Of a DNA stretch of 64,000 nt, positions 18,289 through 27,085 are shown piece by piece (the stretch's first letter is position 1; each line of letters opens with the position of its first letter). Origin of the DNA: Peristeroidobacter agariperforans (GTDB lineage Bacteria; Pseudomonadota; Gammaproteobacteria; Steroidobacterales; Steroidobacteraceae); contig NZ_RYFW01000006.1 in NCBI RefSeq assembly GCF_004138335.1, positions 186,001-250,000 of the forward strand. The letters are read 5' to 3'. The translations under genes were made by a program, and so were the position numbers. Below the pieces are notes generated by a model. The model searched no databases. It was not told where the DNA came from and saw nothing but the letters and a program-made list of their open reading frames with translations.

Positions 18289-19758
18289 TCAGGCGGCGGT
18301 ATTTCGCCGGGGTGGCAGCGGGAATTTGGCGACTTTCGCCTCGATATCGCCCGTCGCCGAATTGCGACTCGTGGCGACGATGCGATCCGCACCCACCACC
18401 GTGGCGCCGGGCGGAATGTCGCGGGTCACGACGGCATTCGCGCCGATCGTAGCGCCTTTGCCGATGCGAACGTCCCCGAGAATGCGTGCGCCTGCGCCGA
18501 TGGTCACGTCATCGCCGATCACCGGTGCGATATTCGGATTGCCGTCGCGGCCGCCGATCATGACCTGCTGCATGATGGTCACGCGATGGCCGATGACAGC
18601 CTGTCGGTGGAGCACGATGCCGTATGGATGCGGCATGTGGACGTCGCCAGGCAGCCGGCAATGAATGTCGCTGTTGAACAGCACGCGCACCAGCTTGCTC
18701 AACACTGGCACGTGCCGGCGACAGAAGAACAGCAGCACGTCCGTCGAGGTCGGATTGTCCTTGCTGGTATCGGGCAAACCGAGGCGTAGCGCCGTGCGAC
18801 GCGCGAGTTGAGCGACGATGGCCCGCTCGGCTTCGGCGCTCAATTCATCGAGCGTCTGACTGGCATCGAGCACCACCACGTCTTCACGACGCCGTAGCAC
18901 CTTGCGGTACTCGCTGCGCAGTCGTCCGGCCTCCTCCTCGGCCACTTCACGCGTCCGGGTCTGCAAAACCTCGGAGGGCACATCGAACACGAGCCACAGC
19001 TGGGGCCGCGGAACCCAGGGCAACAACCAGCGCGCCAGGCTTCTGAATCGGTCGATGCGGTAGTAGCCGGGATCGACCAGGATGTCATCGAAGTAGCGGT
19101 TCGAGACCACCATGGTCGATGCCACCAGCTTCGGACGAATGCGCCACCAATATCCCAGCCAGTAATCGGCCACGAACATCATGAGCTTGGCGATGGTGCC
19201 CAACCGGCCACGCGGCACTCGCGAATCCGGATCCACGGGCACGGGCCGCATCAGGCGCGGCCGGATGTTGATCACATGAGCGGCCGCGAACGGCGCCAGC
19301 GGCTGCGCGCCCAACTGCTCTACGACGTTGCTTCGTCCACTACCGGGCGGCCCGAGGCATGCAATCAAGAGTCCGGACGGTTCGCGCCAGCGACGCAGTT
19401 GCTCGCGCTTTCGTTGCCACCAACTGCCCTGCTTCGCCGCGTGCCGCTGGACACGCAACGACATGAAGTCCGGTCGCTGCCGCTCATTGAGCCAGCTGAA
19501 CATGAAGAGCTCGTCGCCGCCGTGGCACCAGTTGTGGACCAGCTGCATATCGTGACGACGACAAAATTCATTCAACAGCGGCGGCAATAGCGGCAAAGTT
19601 TCCGCCGCCACCACGATCGTCGCGGTCAGGCTCACGCGTGAACAATCATCCTCGACTGGCTCATCCGAGACGACGTGCTCGACCTGCTCCGTTTGCAGAT
19701 AACGAAGTAATGCGCCGAGGCGAGGCGCATCGGCCTCAATGCCTTTGGGCTGTTGCAT
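18289..19758 (-). CDS. Fusion of P-loop thymidylate-kinase-like domain and hexapeptide acyltransferase
   Basis: A 489-residue two-part protein. Residues 1-115 form a small mixed domain like that preceding P-loop kinases in exopolysaccharide clusters. Residues 128-330 are a dTMP-kinase-like P-loop domain with Walker A GPPGSGRS (136-143), where the invariant lysine is replaced by arginine (R142), and [19 protein letters not shown]. Residues 340-460 are a left-handed beta-helix acyltransferase of the CysE/serine-acetyltransferase type (HPYGIVLH, then [30 protein letters not shown]). The domain set and the neighbouring sugar-phosphate transferase suggest surface polysaccharide assembly or modification; substrate unknown. 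It starts 5 nt after a 33-codon ORF with no strong ribosome site of its own, implying coupled translation. Confidence 0.85.
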   Translation of the reverse strand: MQQPKGIEADAPRLGALLRYLQTEQVEHVVSDEPVEDDCSRVSLTATIVVAAETLPLLPPLLNEFCRRHDMQLVHNWCHGGDELFMFSWLNERQRPDFMSLRVQRHAAKQGSWWQRKREQLRRWREPSGLLIACLGPPGSGRSNVVEQLGAQPLAPFAAAHVINIRPRLMRPVPVDPDSRVPRGRLGTIAKLMMFVADYWLGYWWRIRPKLVASTMVVSNRYFDDILVDPGYYRIDRFRSLARWLLPWVPRPQLWLVFDVPSEVLQTRTREVAEEEAGRLRSEYRKVLRRREDVVVLDASQTLDELSAEAERAIVAQLARRTALRLGLPDTSKDNPTSTDVLLFFCRRHVPVLSKLVRVLFNSDIHCRLPGDVHMPHPYGIVLHRQAVIGHRVTIMQQVMIGGRDGNPNIAPVIGDDVTIGAGARILGDVRIGKGATIGANAVVTRDIPPGATVVGADRIVATSRNSATGDIEAKVAKFPLPPRRNTAA

Positions 19759-19763
19759 ATCCG

Positions 19764-19865
19764 TCAGAACGGCAGGTGAATGGCGCCGGTTTGCACTGCC
19801 TGCGCGGCCATCGCGAGCGCGCAGAACATCATGGCGATCCAGACGTTGAGTTGTGTTTTACGCAT
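19764..19865 (-). CDS. Small 33-residue hydrophobic peptide ORF between EPS genes
   Basis: ATG at 19865 lies 11 nt after the stop of the sugar transferase, preceded by GAAGGG at a workable distance. The frame encodes 33 residues, starting [20 protein letters not shown]: two basic residues, then a hydrophobic stretch that could be a signal peptide or a single membrane helix, then a short polar tail. Its stop is 5 nt before the ATG of the kinase-acyltransferase fusion, which lacks a good ribosome site. It may be a real small membrane peptide or a leader coupling translation of the two genes. No homologue is recognised. Confidence 0.5.
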   Translation of the reverse strand: MRKTQLNVWIAMMFCALAMAAQAVQTGAIHLPF

Positions 19866-19876
19866 GGCTCTACCCT

Positions 19877-21367
19877 TCAATACGCGTTACGGTCGCGCCA
19901 CACCAGCGAGGCGGTCCGCAACAGAATGGTGAGGTCCAGTCCCAGTGACCAGTTCCGCAGATAGTCGAGATCGTACTCGACCCGACGCTGCATCTTGTCG
20001 ACCGTATCCGTCTCCCCTCGCAGCCCGTTCACTTGCGCCCAGCCCGTGATGCCGGGTCGGACCTTATGGCGCAACATGTAGCCTTCGATGACGCGGCGAT
20101 ATTCCTCGTTGTGAGCGACCGCGTGCGGCCGCGGCCCGACCAGGCTCATCGAGCCGAGGAAGACATTGAAGAGTTGCGGCAGCTCATCCAATGACGTGCG
20201 CCGGAGGAACGCGCCGAAGCGTGTCACCCGCGGATCGTTACGTTGAGCCTGCGTGACCGTGGCGCCGTCTTCGCACACCGTCATGCTTCGGAACTTATAA
20301 ACGTTGATGGCTTCACCATACATGCCATAGCGGCGCTGGCGGAACAGAGTAGGTCCTGGCGAGCTCATTCGCACACCGACGGCAATTGCCAACAGCAGCG
20401 GCCACACCATCAGCAGCAGCAGCGACGAGAACACAATGTCGCTGGCGCGCTTGATCACGCCATCGAGTCCCGCGAACGGGGTCTCGCACACCGCCAGCAT
20501 CGGAATGCCGTCGATGTCGCAAACGCGCGCCTGGATCAGATCGAACATGAAGATATCGGGCACGAAGTACACCGACGCGGTCGTGTCCTTCAGCTCCTCC
20601 AGCAGCTTGTTGACACGCTCGTCGGCGCGCATCGGCAGACAGATATAAATGTTGCTGACGGCGTTGATGCGGACGTAATTGACGATGTCGGCCATGCCGC
20701 CCAGCAATTGCTCCTGCGGCATATCGGGCAAGCGCGCGGTGTCGCGGTCGTCAAAGAAGCCTTTGAACAGACCCAGGTGCGGATGCGCCATCAGGCGCCG
20801 GGCCAGACGCGAGCCCGCCTCGTTGGCGCCGATGATGACGTGACTCTGCTGAATCTTGCCGCGCAACGCTGAAAATGCGGCGTAGCGACGCAAGCAAGCT
20901 TCGGCCAACACGACGGCGAACGGTGTAATCGCGAACCAAGTAAGAATTACCCGTCGCGAAAAAGTCTCAGTGACCTTGAACGCAAACGCCATCAGCAGCA
21001 GCGCGGCGGAGACCAGCAACCACTCGGCGAAAATGCGGTGCTGGAGCAGATTGGTGAGGCCGTTGCGAACCGAACAATCCATCACCGGCTCGCTCACCAC
21101 TTGCGAGGCGATCAAAAAAGCGAGCGCCGCAAGCGCGAAATAAGCAGGCGTCAGTTCCTGTGCGAACAGAAATGCACAGAACATCAGGGTCAGCACGATG
21201 ACCGATGGGTTCAGAACGTGTCTGAGTAGAGCGACAGTGGGCGGCTCCGACGTGCCGCGATGAACACGCTGACTGCGACGACGGCTCGCTGCGACATAGT
21301 CGAAGGCGTGCGCAGCAGAGCCGCGCGAATCAGCGCGGGTGTTATCTGCTTGCGGTGCTTCGCGCAT
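19877..21367 (-). CDS. Polyprenyl-phosphate sugar-1-phosphate transferase (WcaJ/PssY type)
   Basis: A 496-residue membrane initiating transferase for exopolysaccharide or O-unit synthesis; it moves a hexose-1-phosphate from a UDP-sugar onto undecaprenyl phosphate. Four N-terminal hydrophobic helices (about 53-160) precede a CoA-binding-like Rossmann segment ([16 protein letters not shown]), another membrane helix ([20 protein letters not shown]), and the catalytic bacterial sugar transferase domain with [35 protein letters not shown] and [12 protein letters not shown]. Length fits the polyprenyl glycosylphosphotransferase family. No glycosyltransferases, Wzx or Wzy are adjacent, so the rest of the pathway must be elsewhere. 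Confidence 0.92.
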   Translation of the reverse strand: MREAPQADNTRADSRGSAAHAFDYVAASRRRSQRVHRGTSEPPTVALLRHVLNPSVIVLTLMFCAFLFAQELTPAYFALAALAFLIASQVVSEPVMDCSVRNGLTNLLQHRIFAEWLLVSAALLLMAFAFKVTETFSRRVILTWFAITPFAVVLAEACLRRYAAFSALRGKIQQSHVIIGANEAGSRLARRLMAHPHLGLFKGFFDDRDTARLPDMPQEQLLGGMADIVNYVRINAVSNIYICLPMRADERVNKLLEELKDTTASVYFVPDIFMFDLIQARVCDIDGIPMLAVCETPFAGLDGVIKRASDIVFSSLLLLMVWPLLLAIAVGVRMSSPGPTLFRQRRYGMYGEAINVYKFRSMTVCEDGATVTQAQRNDPRVTRFGAFLRRTSLDELPQLFNVFLGSMSLVGPRPHAVAHNEEYRRVIEGYMLRHKVRPGITGWAQVNGLRGETDTVDKMQRRVEYDLDYLRNWSLGLDLTILLRTASLVWRDRNAY

Positions 21368-21399
21368 GATTCGCTGATTGATACAAAATTACCACGGCT

Positions 21400-21413
21400 G
21401 CCAGTTAACTGGC
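21400..21413. promoter_or_regulatory. 14-bp perfect palindrome upstream of sugar transferase
   Basis: GCCAGTTAACTGGC sits 33 nt before the transferase ATG. Such a position is typical of an operator near a promoter; a TTAACT-17 nt-TGTATC arrangement overlaps it on the minus strand but is a weak promoter match. The regulator is unknown. Confidence 0.4.
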
Positions 21414-21500
21414 CTTGCACCATAAAAGTTCCAGCTCGCATGGGGCGTCGGCTTGCAGACACGTCTGAAGTCAATGACACCTTGGTGACATTGCGAACGG

Positions 21501-21538
21501 CAATAAAAAACGGCGTGCACCCTTGGGTGCACGCCGTT
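21501..21538 (-). terminator. Intrinsic terminator of the IclR gene
   Basis: Perfect 14-bp stem (AACGGCGTGCACCC / GGGTGCACGCCGTT) with a two-base loop gap, followed on the minus strand by TTTTTTATTG. It lies 22 nt past the IclR-gene stop. This is the clearest rho-independent terminator in the window. Confidence 0.9.
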
Positions 21539-21560
21539 CGCTTTCGGGTTCAGTAGTGCG

Positions 21561-22418
21561 TCAGGAACGAGCCTGGCCGAGCCCCTCTTCGATCCGGCGC
21601 ACCAGCTCGACCAGCCGCGGCCGCACGTCGTTCAGCAAATAATCCTGCGAGACCTTGAAGGCCGGGGCGCCGCAGTTGATGGACATAGGCGGCAAGCCAT
21701 TGCCTGGACGGAAGCCTACGGCGATGCCGTTCACATCCGGCTGCCAATCGCCGAACGAGGCGCACACGCCCAGATCCGAATACATCGCGAGCGCCTTGTC
21801 GATGCCCAGCTTCAAGCCCGGCCACGCCAGGTGATCCAGCTCCTTCAATTGATCGAGCAGATCGGCGCGCTCGGTGTCGCTGCACACCGCGAGATAGGCG
21901 CGACCGATGGCGGCCGTCGCCAGCGGCAGGCGCATGCCCACTTCCATATTTAATGAGAGCACCGCGTTGCCCTTGCAGACTTCGACGCACACCATGCTGA
22001 GACGCTGCCGCGCGCCCAACGCCACCGAGGTCCCGGTTGCGTCCGCCAGCTCCTGCATCAGCGGCCGGGCGAGATCGCGCACTTCGAAGCGGCCGAGCAC
22101 CGCGCTGCCGAGCGCCAGCGTCGCCGTGCCCAGGCGATATTTGCCCGACTCCTTCACGTAGTGCAGGTAGCCGAGCTTGGTCAGCGTGTAGGTCAGACGG
22201 GACACGGTCGACTTGGGCAGCCGGCAGCGCTCGGAAATATCTTGATTGCCCAGCAACCGGCTGCCGCTGCGGAAGCACGACAGCACGTCCAGGCCGCGCG
22301 ACAACGCGGTGACGAAATGCCGGTCCTGCTTGCCCACGTGGGGTTTCGGTGCAGCCGCTGCGTGCGCCGCTCCGCTGGTCTCGATCATGCGAGTCGTTTC
22401 TGATGCTCTGGTCGCCAT
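21561..22418 (-). CDS. IclR-family transcriptional regulator
   Basis: The ATG at 22418 (MATRASETTRM) is preceded by GGCGGGAAC and gives 285 residues; a longer in-frame extension looks non-coding. The N-terminal winged helix-turn-helix (about 55-105: ISERCRLPKSTVSRLTYTLTKLGYL) is followed by the IclR effector domain (GTSVALGARQRLSMVCVE, LPLATAAIGRAYLA, GIAVGFRPGNG). Family members often regulate aromatic or acyl-CoA catabolism. It lies 88 nt downstream of the acyl-CoA ligase on the same strand and ends at a strong terminator, so it probably controls that cluster. Confidence 0.92.
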   Translation of the reverse strand: MATRASETTRMIETSGAAHAAAAPKPHVGKQDRHFVTALSRGLDVLSCFRSGSRLLGNQDISERCRLPKSTVSRLTYTLTKLGYLHYVKESGKYRLGTATLALGSAVLGRFEVRDLARPLMQELADATGTSVALGARQRLSMVCVEVCKGNAVLSLNMEVGMRLPLATAAIGRAYLAVCSDTERADLLDQLKELDHLAWPGLKLGIDKALAMYSDLGVCASFGDWQPDVNGIAVGFRPGNGLPPMSINCGAPAFKVSQDYLLNDVRPRLVELVRRIEEGLGQARS

Positions 22419-22506
22419 GGTAGTTCCCGCCTTAATTCGTAACGGCCTGTCGTCCGATTTGAAGTATCTCGTTTGACTGTTTCTCTGAGCGCGCTTACGA
22501 AGCGCG

Positions 22507-24174
22507 CTAAGCCTGCGCCGCGCGCGCCATTTCAGCTTCCTGCAATTGACGCCACTGGACTTTGCCGGTCGCCGACTTGGGCAGCGCCTCGACAAATTCG
22601 ACGATCCTCGGATGTTTGTAAGTCGCCATGTTCTGGCGCGTCCACTCGATGATCTCTGCTTCGCTCACTTTGCCTTTGTGAGTAGCCCGCAACACCACCA
22701 CGGCTTTCACCGTCTCACCGCGATGCGCGTCTTTGGCTCCGATCACGCAGGCTTCCTGGATGGCCGGATGCTTGTACATCTGCGCCTCGATCTCGGCCGG
22801 CCACACCTTGAAGCCGGAACAGTTGATCATTCGCTTGAGCCGGTCGACCAGGAAGAAATAACCGTCCTCGTCGACGTAGCCCAGGTCGCCGGTCCGGAAG
22901 AATTTCTTGCCGTCGATGGCGAGGAACGCCGCCTCGGTGGCCTGCGGATTGCGCCAGTAGCCCTGGAAGATCTGCGGCCCGTTCGTGACGATCTCGCCCA
23001 CCGTTCCCTGCGGCACTTCCTGCAGCGTGTCCGGGTCGATGACGCGCGAGTCGGTATTGAAGATGGGAACGCCCAGGCACTGACGCTTCGGCCGATCCGG
23101 CGGATTCACGTGGGTCGGCGCGATGGTCTCGGTCAGACCGTAGCCTTCGATGTACGGCGAGCCGACCAGCTGCTGCAATCGTTCGCCCACGGCAGCCGGC
23201 ATGGCCGCGCCGCCGCCGGACACGCGGACGAGCGACGACAAGTCATATTGGTCGAGTTTCGGGTTCGCGAGGAAATCGATCACCATGGTCGCGATCGCGG
23301 TCCACGACATCAGCTTGTATCGCTGGATCAGCTCGGCCGCGACCTCGCGGTCCCAACGACACATCAGCACGATGGTGCCGCCATAGAACATCGGCGCGTT
23401 CATGCCACCCTGCATGCTGGTGACGTGGAAGAACGGCAGCACGACCAGCTGACTGGTATCGGAGTTGCCGCCGAACCAGAACGCATTGGTGAGCAGCGTG
23501 TGCATCACATTGCGATGAGTGAGCATGCAGCCCTTCGGCCGGCCCGTCGTGCCCGAGCTGTACGGAATGACGCAGAGATCGTCGGGCCCGACGGTTAGTG
23601 GTCCCGGCGTGCGCTTCGCCGCTAGCGCGTCGACCCACAACGTCACGCCTTGTTCCCCGATCGGCTGCCTCGGCGCGCTCACCACCTCGGGCATGCGCAG
23701 GTCCGTCGTCGGTTTGATGTAATCGCTGTACGCCGCAACGACGGTGCGATCGAGCTTGCCGAGCAGCGGCTGCAGCTGCGGATAAACTTCTTGTGCCACG
23801 AGAGCCACTTTCGCGCCGCTGTCGTGGAGGTAGTGCTCGAGCTCGGCGGTGACGCTCATCGGGTTCACCGGCACGACGACCGCGTTCGCTCGCAATACGC
23901 CGTAATAAGCGAGGATGAACTGCGGGCTGTTCTGCATCACCAGCAGCACGCGATCGCCGGCTTTGACGCCGCAATCCTGCTGCAGAAAGCCCGCCAGGCG
24001 CTCCGCCTGCTCCTTGAATTGCCCGTACGAGAGCGGCGCTTCGAAAAAGATCAGGTACGGCTTGTCGGGATACCGGGCCGCGGAAACCTCCACGTTGTAG
24101 AACAGGTTGGTCGCCGGCGATGTGATATTGCGTGGCAGGCCGACAGGCCAAAAATCGAAATGCTTTTGGGACAT
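22507..24174 (-). CDS. Fatty-acid/aryl acyl-CoA ligase (AMP-binding)
   Basis: ANL-superfamily enzyme activating a carboxylic acid to an acyl-CoA via an acyl-adenylate. The start MSQKHFDFW (ATG 24174) has GGGGAGC just upstream, giving 555 residues. Core motifs: P-loop-like IPYSSGTTGRPKGCMLTHRN (about 186-205), EGYGLTE, the hinge DRLKRMINCSGFKVWPAEIE, and the catalytic lysine in SATGKVQW near the C-terminus. It heads a minus-strand unit with IclR downstream and is divergent from two acyl-CoA dehydrogenase genes, so it likely feeds them. The chain-length preference cannot be told. Confidence 0.92.
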   Translation of the reverse strand: MSQKHFDFWPVGLPRNITSPATNLFYNVEVSAARYPDKPYLIFFEAPLSYGQFKEQAERLAGFLQQDCGVKAGDRVLLVMQNSPQFILAYYGVLRANAVVVPVNPMSVTAELEHYLHDSGAKVALVAQEVYPQLQPLLGKLDRTVVAAYSDYIKPTTDLRMPEVVSAPRQPIGEQGVTLWVDALAAKRTPGPLTVGPDDLCVIPYSSGTTGRPKGCMLTHRNVMHTLLTNAFWFGGNSDTSQLVVLPFFHVTSMQGGMNAPMFYGGTIVLMCRWDREVAAELIQRYKLMSWTAIATMVIDFLANPKLDQYDLSSLVRVSGGGAAMPAAVGERLQQLVGSPYIEGYGLTETIAPTHVNPPDRPKRQCLGVPIFNTDSRVIDPDTLQEVPQGTVGEIVTNGPQIFQGYWRNPQATEAAFLAIDGKKFFRTGDLGYVDEDGYFFLVDRLKRMINCSGFKVWPAEIEAQMYKHPAIQEACVIGAKDAHRGETVKAVVVLRATHKGKVSEAEIIEWTRQNMATYKHPRIVEFVEALPKSATGKVQWRQLQEAEMARAAQA

Positions 24175-24555
24175 GCTCCCCGTTCCCCCACTGGTCCTTG
24201 CAACGCCAGCAACAGCTCCTGCGTCGCGAAGCTTTGGCCAAGCTCCGTGCCGCAAGGCGATCCGGCACCCCTCGTCAGTTGGTCTCGGCACCCGTCGTTA
24301 TTCCACAATGCGGGCGACCGTTCTGCCCAAAAATTATCACATCTCGCAGTGCGCAACCAAGCCACCGGTCCGTGAAGGTATGTGAGCATATATCGCTCCG
24401 CAAGGGTCACTCCGGCGGAATGTCTGGACTGACAGCGCGAGACCACGAAAGCTGCGCCCGAGTGGCGCGCGGTTGCGAATAGAAAGGTCGAGCCCCTATC
24501 ATCGCGGTCTGCATCGAGAATTATTGTTCTGCACAGCAGCCAAAGCAGGTCTCCA
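24175..24555. promoter_or_regulatory. Divergent promoter region of the acyl-CoA cluster
   Basis: 381 nt between the divergent ligase and dehydrogenase genes, with a locally more AT-rich centre (about 24320-24400). An imperfect dyad AGAA-TTATTG-TTCT (24517-24530) is 26 nt before the dehydrogenase ATG and could be a regulator site. No convincing sigma-70 pair or coding ORF was found. The downstream IclR protein is the natural candidate regulator. Confidence 0.4.
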
Positions 24556-25755
24556 ATGGATTTGAATTTCACACCCGCCGAGCTGGCATTTCGCGACGAA
24601 GTCCGCCAATTCCTGCGCGATCAGCTCCCACAGGACATAGCGCAGCGGGTCAAGAACGGGCTTGCGCTACGCGCCGAGGACTACACCCGTTGGCAGAAAA
24701 TCCTGTTTCAGCGCGGCTGGGGTGCGCCGGGCTGGCCGAAACAATTCGGCGGTCCGGGCTGGGGCCCGGTCGAAATGCACATCTACGATGAGGAAGCCGC
24801 CGCGGCCGGTGCGCCTCGGACCATTCCTTTTGGGTTGAAGATGGTGGCGCCGGTGATCATGGCGTTCGGCTCGCCGGCTCAGCAGCAGCGCTTCCTGCCG
24901 GGGATCCTCAATGGCGAGGTGTGGTGGTGCCAGGGCTACTCCGAGCCCGGCGCCGGGTCCGACCTCGCATCGTTGAAGACGCGCGCCGAGCGACAAGGCG
25001 ATCACTACATCGTGAACGGCCAAAAGACCTGGAACACCCTCGGCCAATACGCCGACTGGATTTTCTGCCTGGTGCGCACCGATCCGAACGCGCCCAAGCA
25101 ACAGCAAGGTATTTCTTTCCTGCTGATCGACATGAAGACCCCGGGCATCACCGTGCGTCCCATCATCACGATGGACGGCGCGCACGAAGTGAACGAGGTC
25201 TGGTTCGAGAACGTCAAAGTGCCGGTCGAGAATCGGATCGGCGAAGAAAACAAAGGCTGGACTTACGCCAAGTTCCTGCTCGGCCACGAGCGCACCAACA
25301 TCGCTGGCGTCGGCGCCTCGAAGCGCGAGCTCGGCCGCTTGAAGGCCATCGCGCAAAAAGAAACAAAAAACGGTCGCCCGCTGCTGGAGGATCCGTTGTT
25401 CGCCGCGCGCGTCGCGCAGGTCGAGATGGAATTGATGGCGCTCGAGATCACGAATCTGCGTGCGCTGTCGGCCGAATCCGAGAAGCGTGCGCCCGGGCCG
25501 GAAGCCTCCATTCTCAAGATCAAGGGCACGGAGATTCAGCAGGCGCTCACCGAGCTGATGATGTATGCGGTCGGTCCGTATGCCCTGCCGTTCGAGCGCG
25601 CCTCCATCGAAGAAGGCGACCTGACCAGCGTCGCCGGCCCCGACTATGCCGCGCCGCTGGCCGCGACCTATTGCAACGTCCGCAAGGTCACGATCTACGG
25701 CGGCTCCAACGAAATTCAGCGCAACATCATTTCCCAGATGATTCTGGGCCTCTAA
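24556..25755 (+). CDS. Acyl-CoA dehydrogenase, large subunit (PimC-like)
   Basis: A 399-residue FAD-dependent dehydrogenase that introduces an alpha-beta double bond into an acyl-CoA. It matches proteins named pimeloyl-CoA dehydrogenase large subunit. Visible: CQGYSEPGAGSDLASLKTRA (FAD/substrate loop, about 125-144), HYIVNGQKTWNTLG, and the C-terminal KVTIYGGSNEIQRNI. In medium-chain enzymes the catalytic Glu lies in Y-E-G-T at that last site; here it is Y-G-G-S (G382). A Glu in LLGHERT (E245) matches the alternative base position of isovaleryl-CoA dehydrogenase-type and heteromeric enzymes. Paired with the smaller dehydrogenase 151 nt downstream. Confidence 0.9.
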   Translation: MDLNFTPAELAFRDEVRQFLRDQLPQDIAQRVKNGLALRAEDYTRWQKILFQRGWGAPGWPKQFGGPGWGPVEMHIYDEEAAAAGAPRTIPFGLKMVAPVIMAFGSPAQQQRFLPGILNGEVWWCQGYSEPGAGSDLASLKTRAERQGDHYIVNGQKTWNTLGQYADWIFCLVRTDPNAPKQQQGISFLLIDMKTPGITVRPIITMDGAHEVNEVWFENVKVPVENRIGEENKGWTYAKFLLGHERTNIAGVGASKRELGRLKAIAQKETKNGRPLLEDPLFAARVAQVEMELMALEITNLRALSAESEKRAPGPEASILKIKGTEIQQALTELMMYAVGPYALPFERASIEEGDLTSVAGPDYAAPLAATYCNVRKVTIYGGSNEIQRNIISQMILGL

Positions 25756-25793
25756 TGAAACAGCGACTCGGGCATCCTGCCACTCGCGCTGTG

Positions 25794-25864
25794 GCGCAGA
25801 GGGGAAAAGGCGTGACTTTTCCCCCTGCGCTCGCCGCCTGCGGCGGCGGGCACATCCCTGTGCC
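25794..25864 (+). repeat. Tandem hairpins between the two dehydrogenase genes
   Basis: Within the 151-nt spacer are successive inverted repeats. The first is a 15-bp stem with one bulged base (GCGCAG-A-GGGGAAAAG / CTTTTCCCC-CTGCGC, 25794-25830). Then come a short CGCCG/CGGCG dyad (25832-25845) and GGCACA-TCCC-TGTGCC (25849-25864). No U-tract follows, so co-transcription is expected with possible RNA processing or stabilisation. Confidence 0.6.
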
Positions 25865-25906
25865 TGTTGGTGGCACGTATTGAGCAAAATTTAAGGGCGA
25901 ACCTCC

Positions 25907-27046
25907 ATGGATTTCAATTTCAGCGATGAACAGCAGCTGCTGGCGGACTCCGTCCAGCGTTTCGTCCGCGACAACTATTCGTTCGAGGCCCGGCGCGCCA
26001 TCCTGCAAGGCAAGGCTGGCTGGAGCCGCGAGATGTGGCAGGAGCTCGCCGGTCTCGGTCTCACCGCGATCAACGTTCCCGAAGAGCACGGCGGCCTCGG
26101 CAACGGCCCCGTGGAAACCATGTTGGTGATGAACGCGCTCGGCGAAGGCCTGGTGGTCGAGCCGTTCCTCGCCGCCGCCGTGATCACGCCGGTGTTTTTG
26201 ACCCGGATTGGCGATAAAGCCGCGGCCGAGCAATTGCTCCCGAACATTGCATCGGGCGAGCGCATCGTGATCCTCGCGCATCAGGAGCCGCAGACTCGCG
26301 GTGAGATCAATCACGTCGCGACGCGCGCGGAGAAATCTTCCGCCGGCTATGTGATCGATGGTCTCAAGAACGTGATCATCGGCGGCGGAGCCGCCGACGA
26401 ATTACTCATCAGCGCACGCACCGGCGGCCGCACTGGGGACACCGATGGCGTCAGCGTCTTCCGCGTCGATCCGAAGGCTGCGGGCGTCACCGTCAGGGAG
26501 TACGGCACCATCGACGGCCTGCGCGCCGCCGACATTGAACTGAAGAAAGTGACCGTGCCCGCCTCCGCTCTCGTGGGCGCTGAGGGCAAGGCATTCGCCG
26601 CAATCGAAGCGGCTCACGATCAAGCGTTGAGTGCGCTGTGCGCCGAAGCCGTCGGCATCATGAAGGCCGTGAATGCCACGACGCTCGACTACACCAAGAA
26701 TCGCAAGCAGTTCGGTCAGCCGATTGCGAAATTCCAGGTGTTGCAGCATCGGATGGCGGACATGTTCCTGCACGGCGAGCAGGCCAAATCGATGAGCTAT
26801 CTGGCGGCGATCAAATGCGTCGATGCGGATGCGGGCGAGCGTCGGCGCGCCTTGTCGGCGGCCAAAGTGATCGTCGGTCAGGCCGGTCGCTTCGTCGGCC
26901 AGCAGGCGGTGCAGCTCCATGGCGGCATGGGCATGACCGAGGAACTGATGGTCAGTCATTATTTCAAACGTTTGACGGCCATCGACCTGACGTTGGGCGA
27001 TGCTGACTTCCACACTCAGCAGTTCATCGCCACCGGCGCTGCGTAA
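25907..27046 (+). CDS. Acyl-CoA dehydrogenase, small subunit (PimD-like)
   Basis: A 379-residue acyl-CoA dehydrogenase-fold protein resembling pimeloyl-CoA dehydrogenase small subunit. It keeps N-terminal MDFNFSDEQQLLADSVQRF, the Arg-containing NRKQFGQPIAKFQVLQHRMADM, and the C-terminal QLHGGMGMTEELMVSHYFKRL, but the FAD/substrate loop is degenerate (ILAHQEPQTRGEINHV). No Glu is apparent in the usual YEGT catalytic position. It probably forms a heteromer with the upstream large subunit. Good start context: AAGGG nine bases before the ATG. Its 3' end faces a convergent gene 39 nt away. Confidence 0.88.
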   Translation: MDFNFSDEQQLLADSVQRFVRDNYSFEARRAILQGKAGWSREMWQELAGLGLTAINVPEEHGGLGNGPVETMLVMNALGEGLVVEPFLAAAVITPVFLTRIGDKAAAEQLLPNIASGERIVILAHQEPQTRGEINHVATRAEKSSAGYVIDGLKNVIIGGGAADELLISARTGGRTGDTDGVSVFRVDPKAAGVTVREYGTIDGLRAADIELKKVTVPASALVGAEGKAFAAIEAAHDQALSALCAEAVGIMKAVNATTLDYTKNRKQFGQPIAKFQVLQHRMADMFLHGEQAKSMSYLAAIKCVDADAGERRRALSAAKVIVGQAGRFVGQQAVQLHGGMGMTEELMVSHYFKRLTAIDLTLGDADFHTQQFIATGAA

Positions 27047-27085
27047 GCAGGCTTCGGGAGCGGGCGGCGCTGCTGCCGCCCGCTG

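Noticed and set aside
25872-25887. A TGGCAC-like sigma-54 promoter before the second dehydrogenase
   Set aside because: The -12 half does not keep the TTGC element at the required distance.
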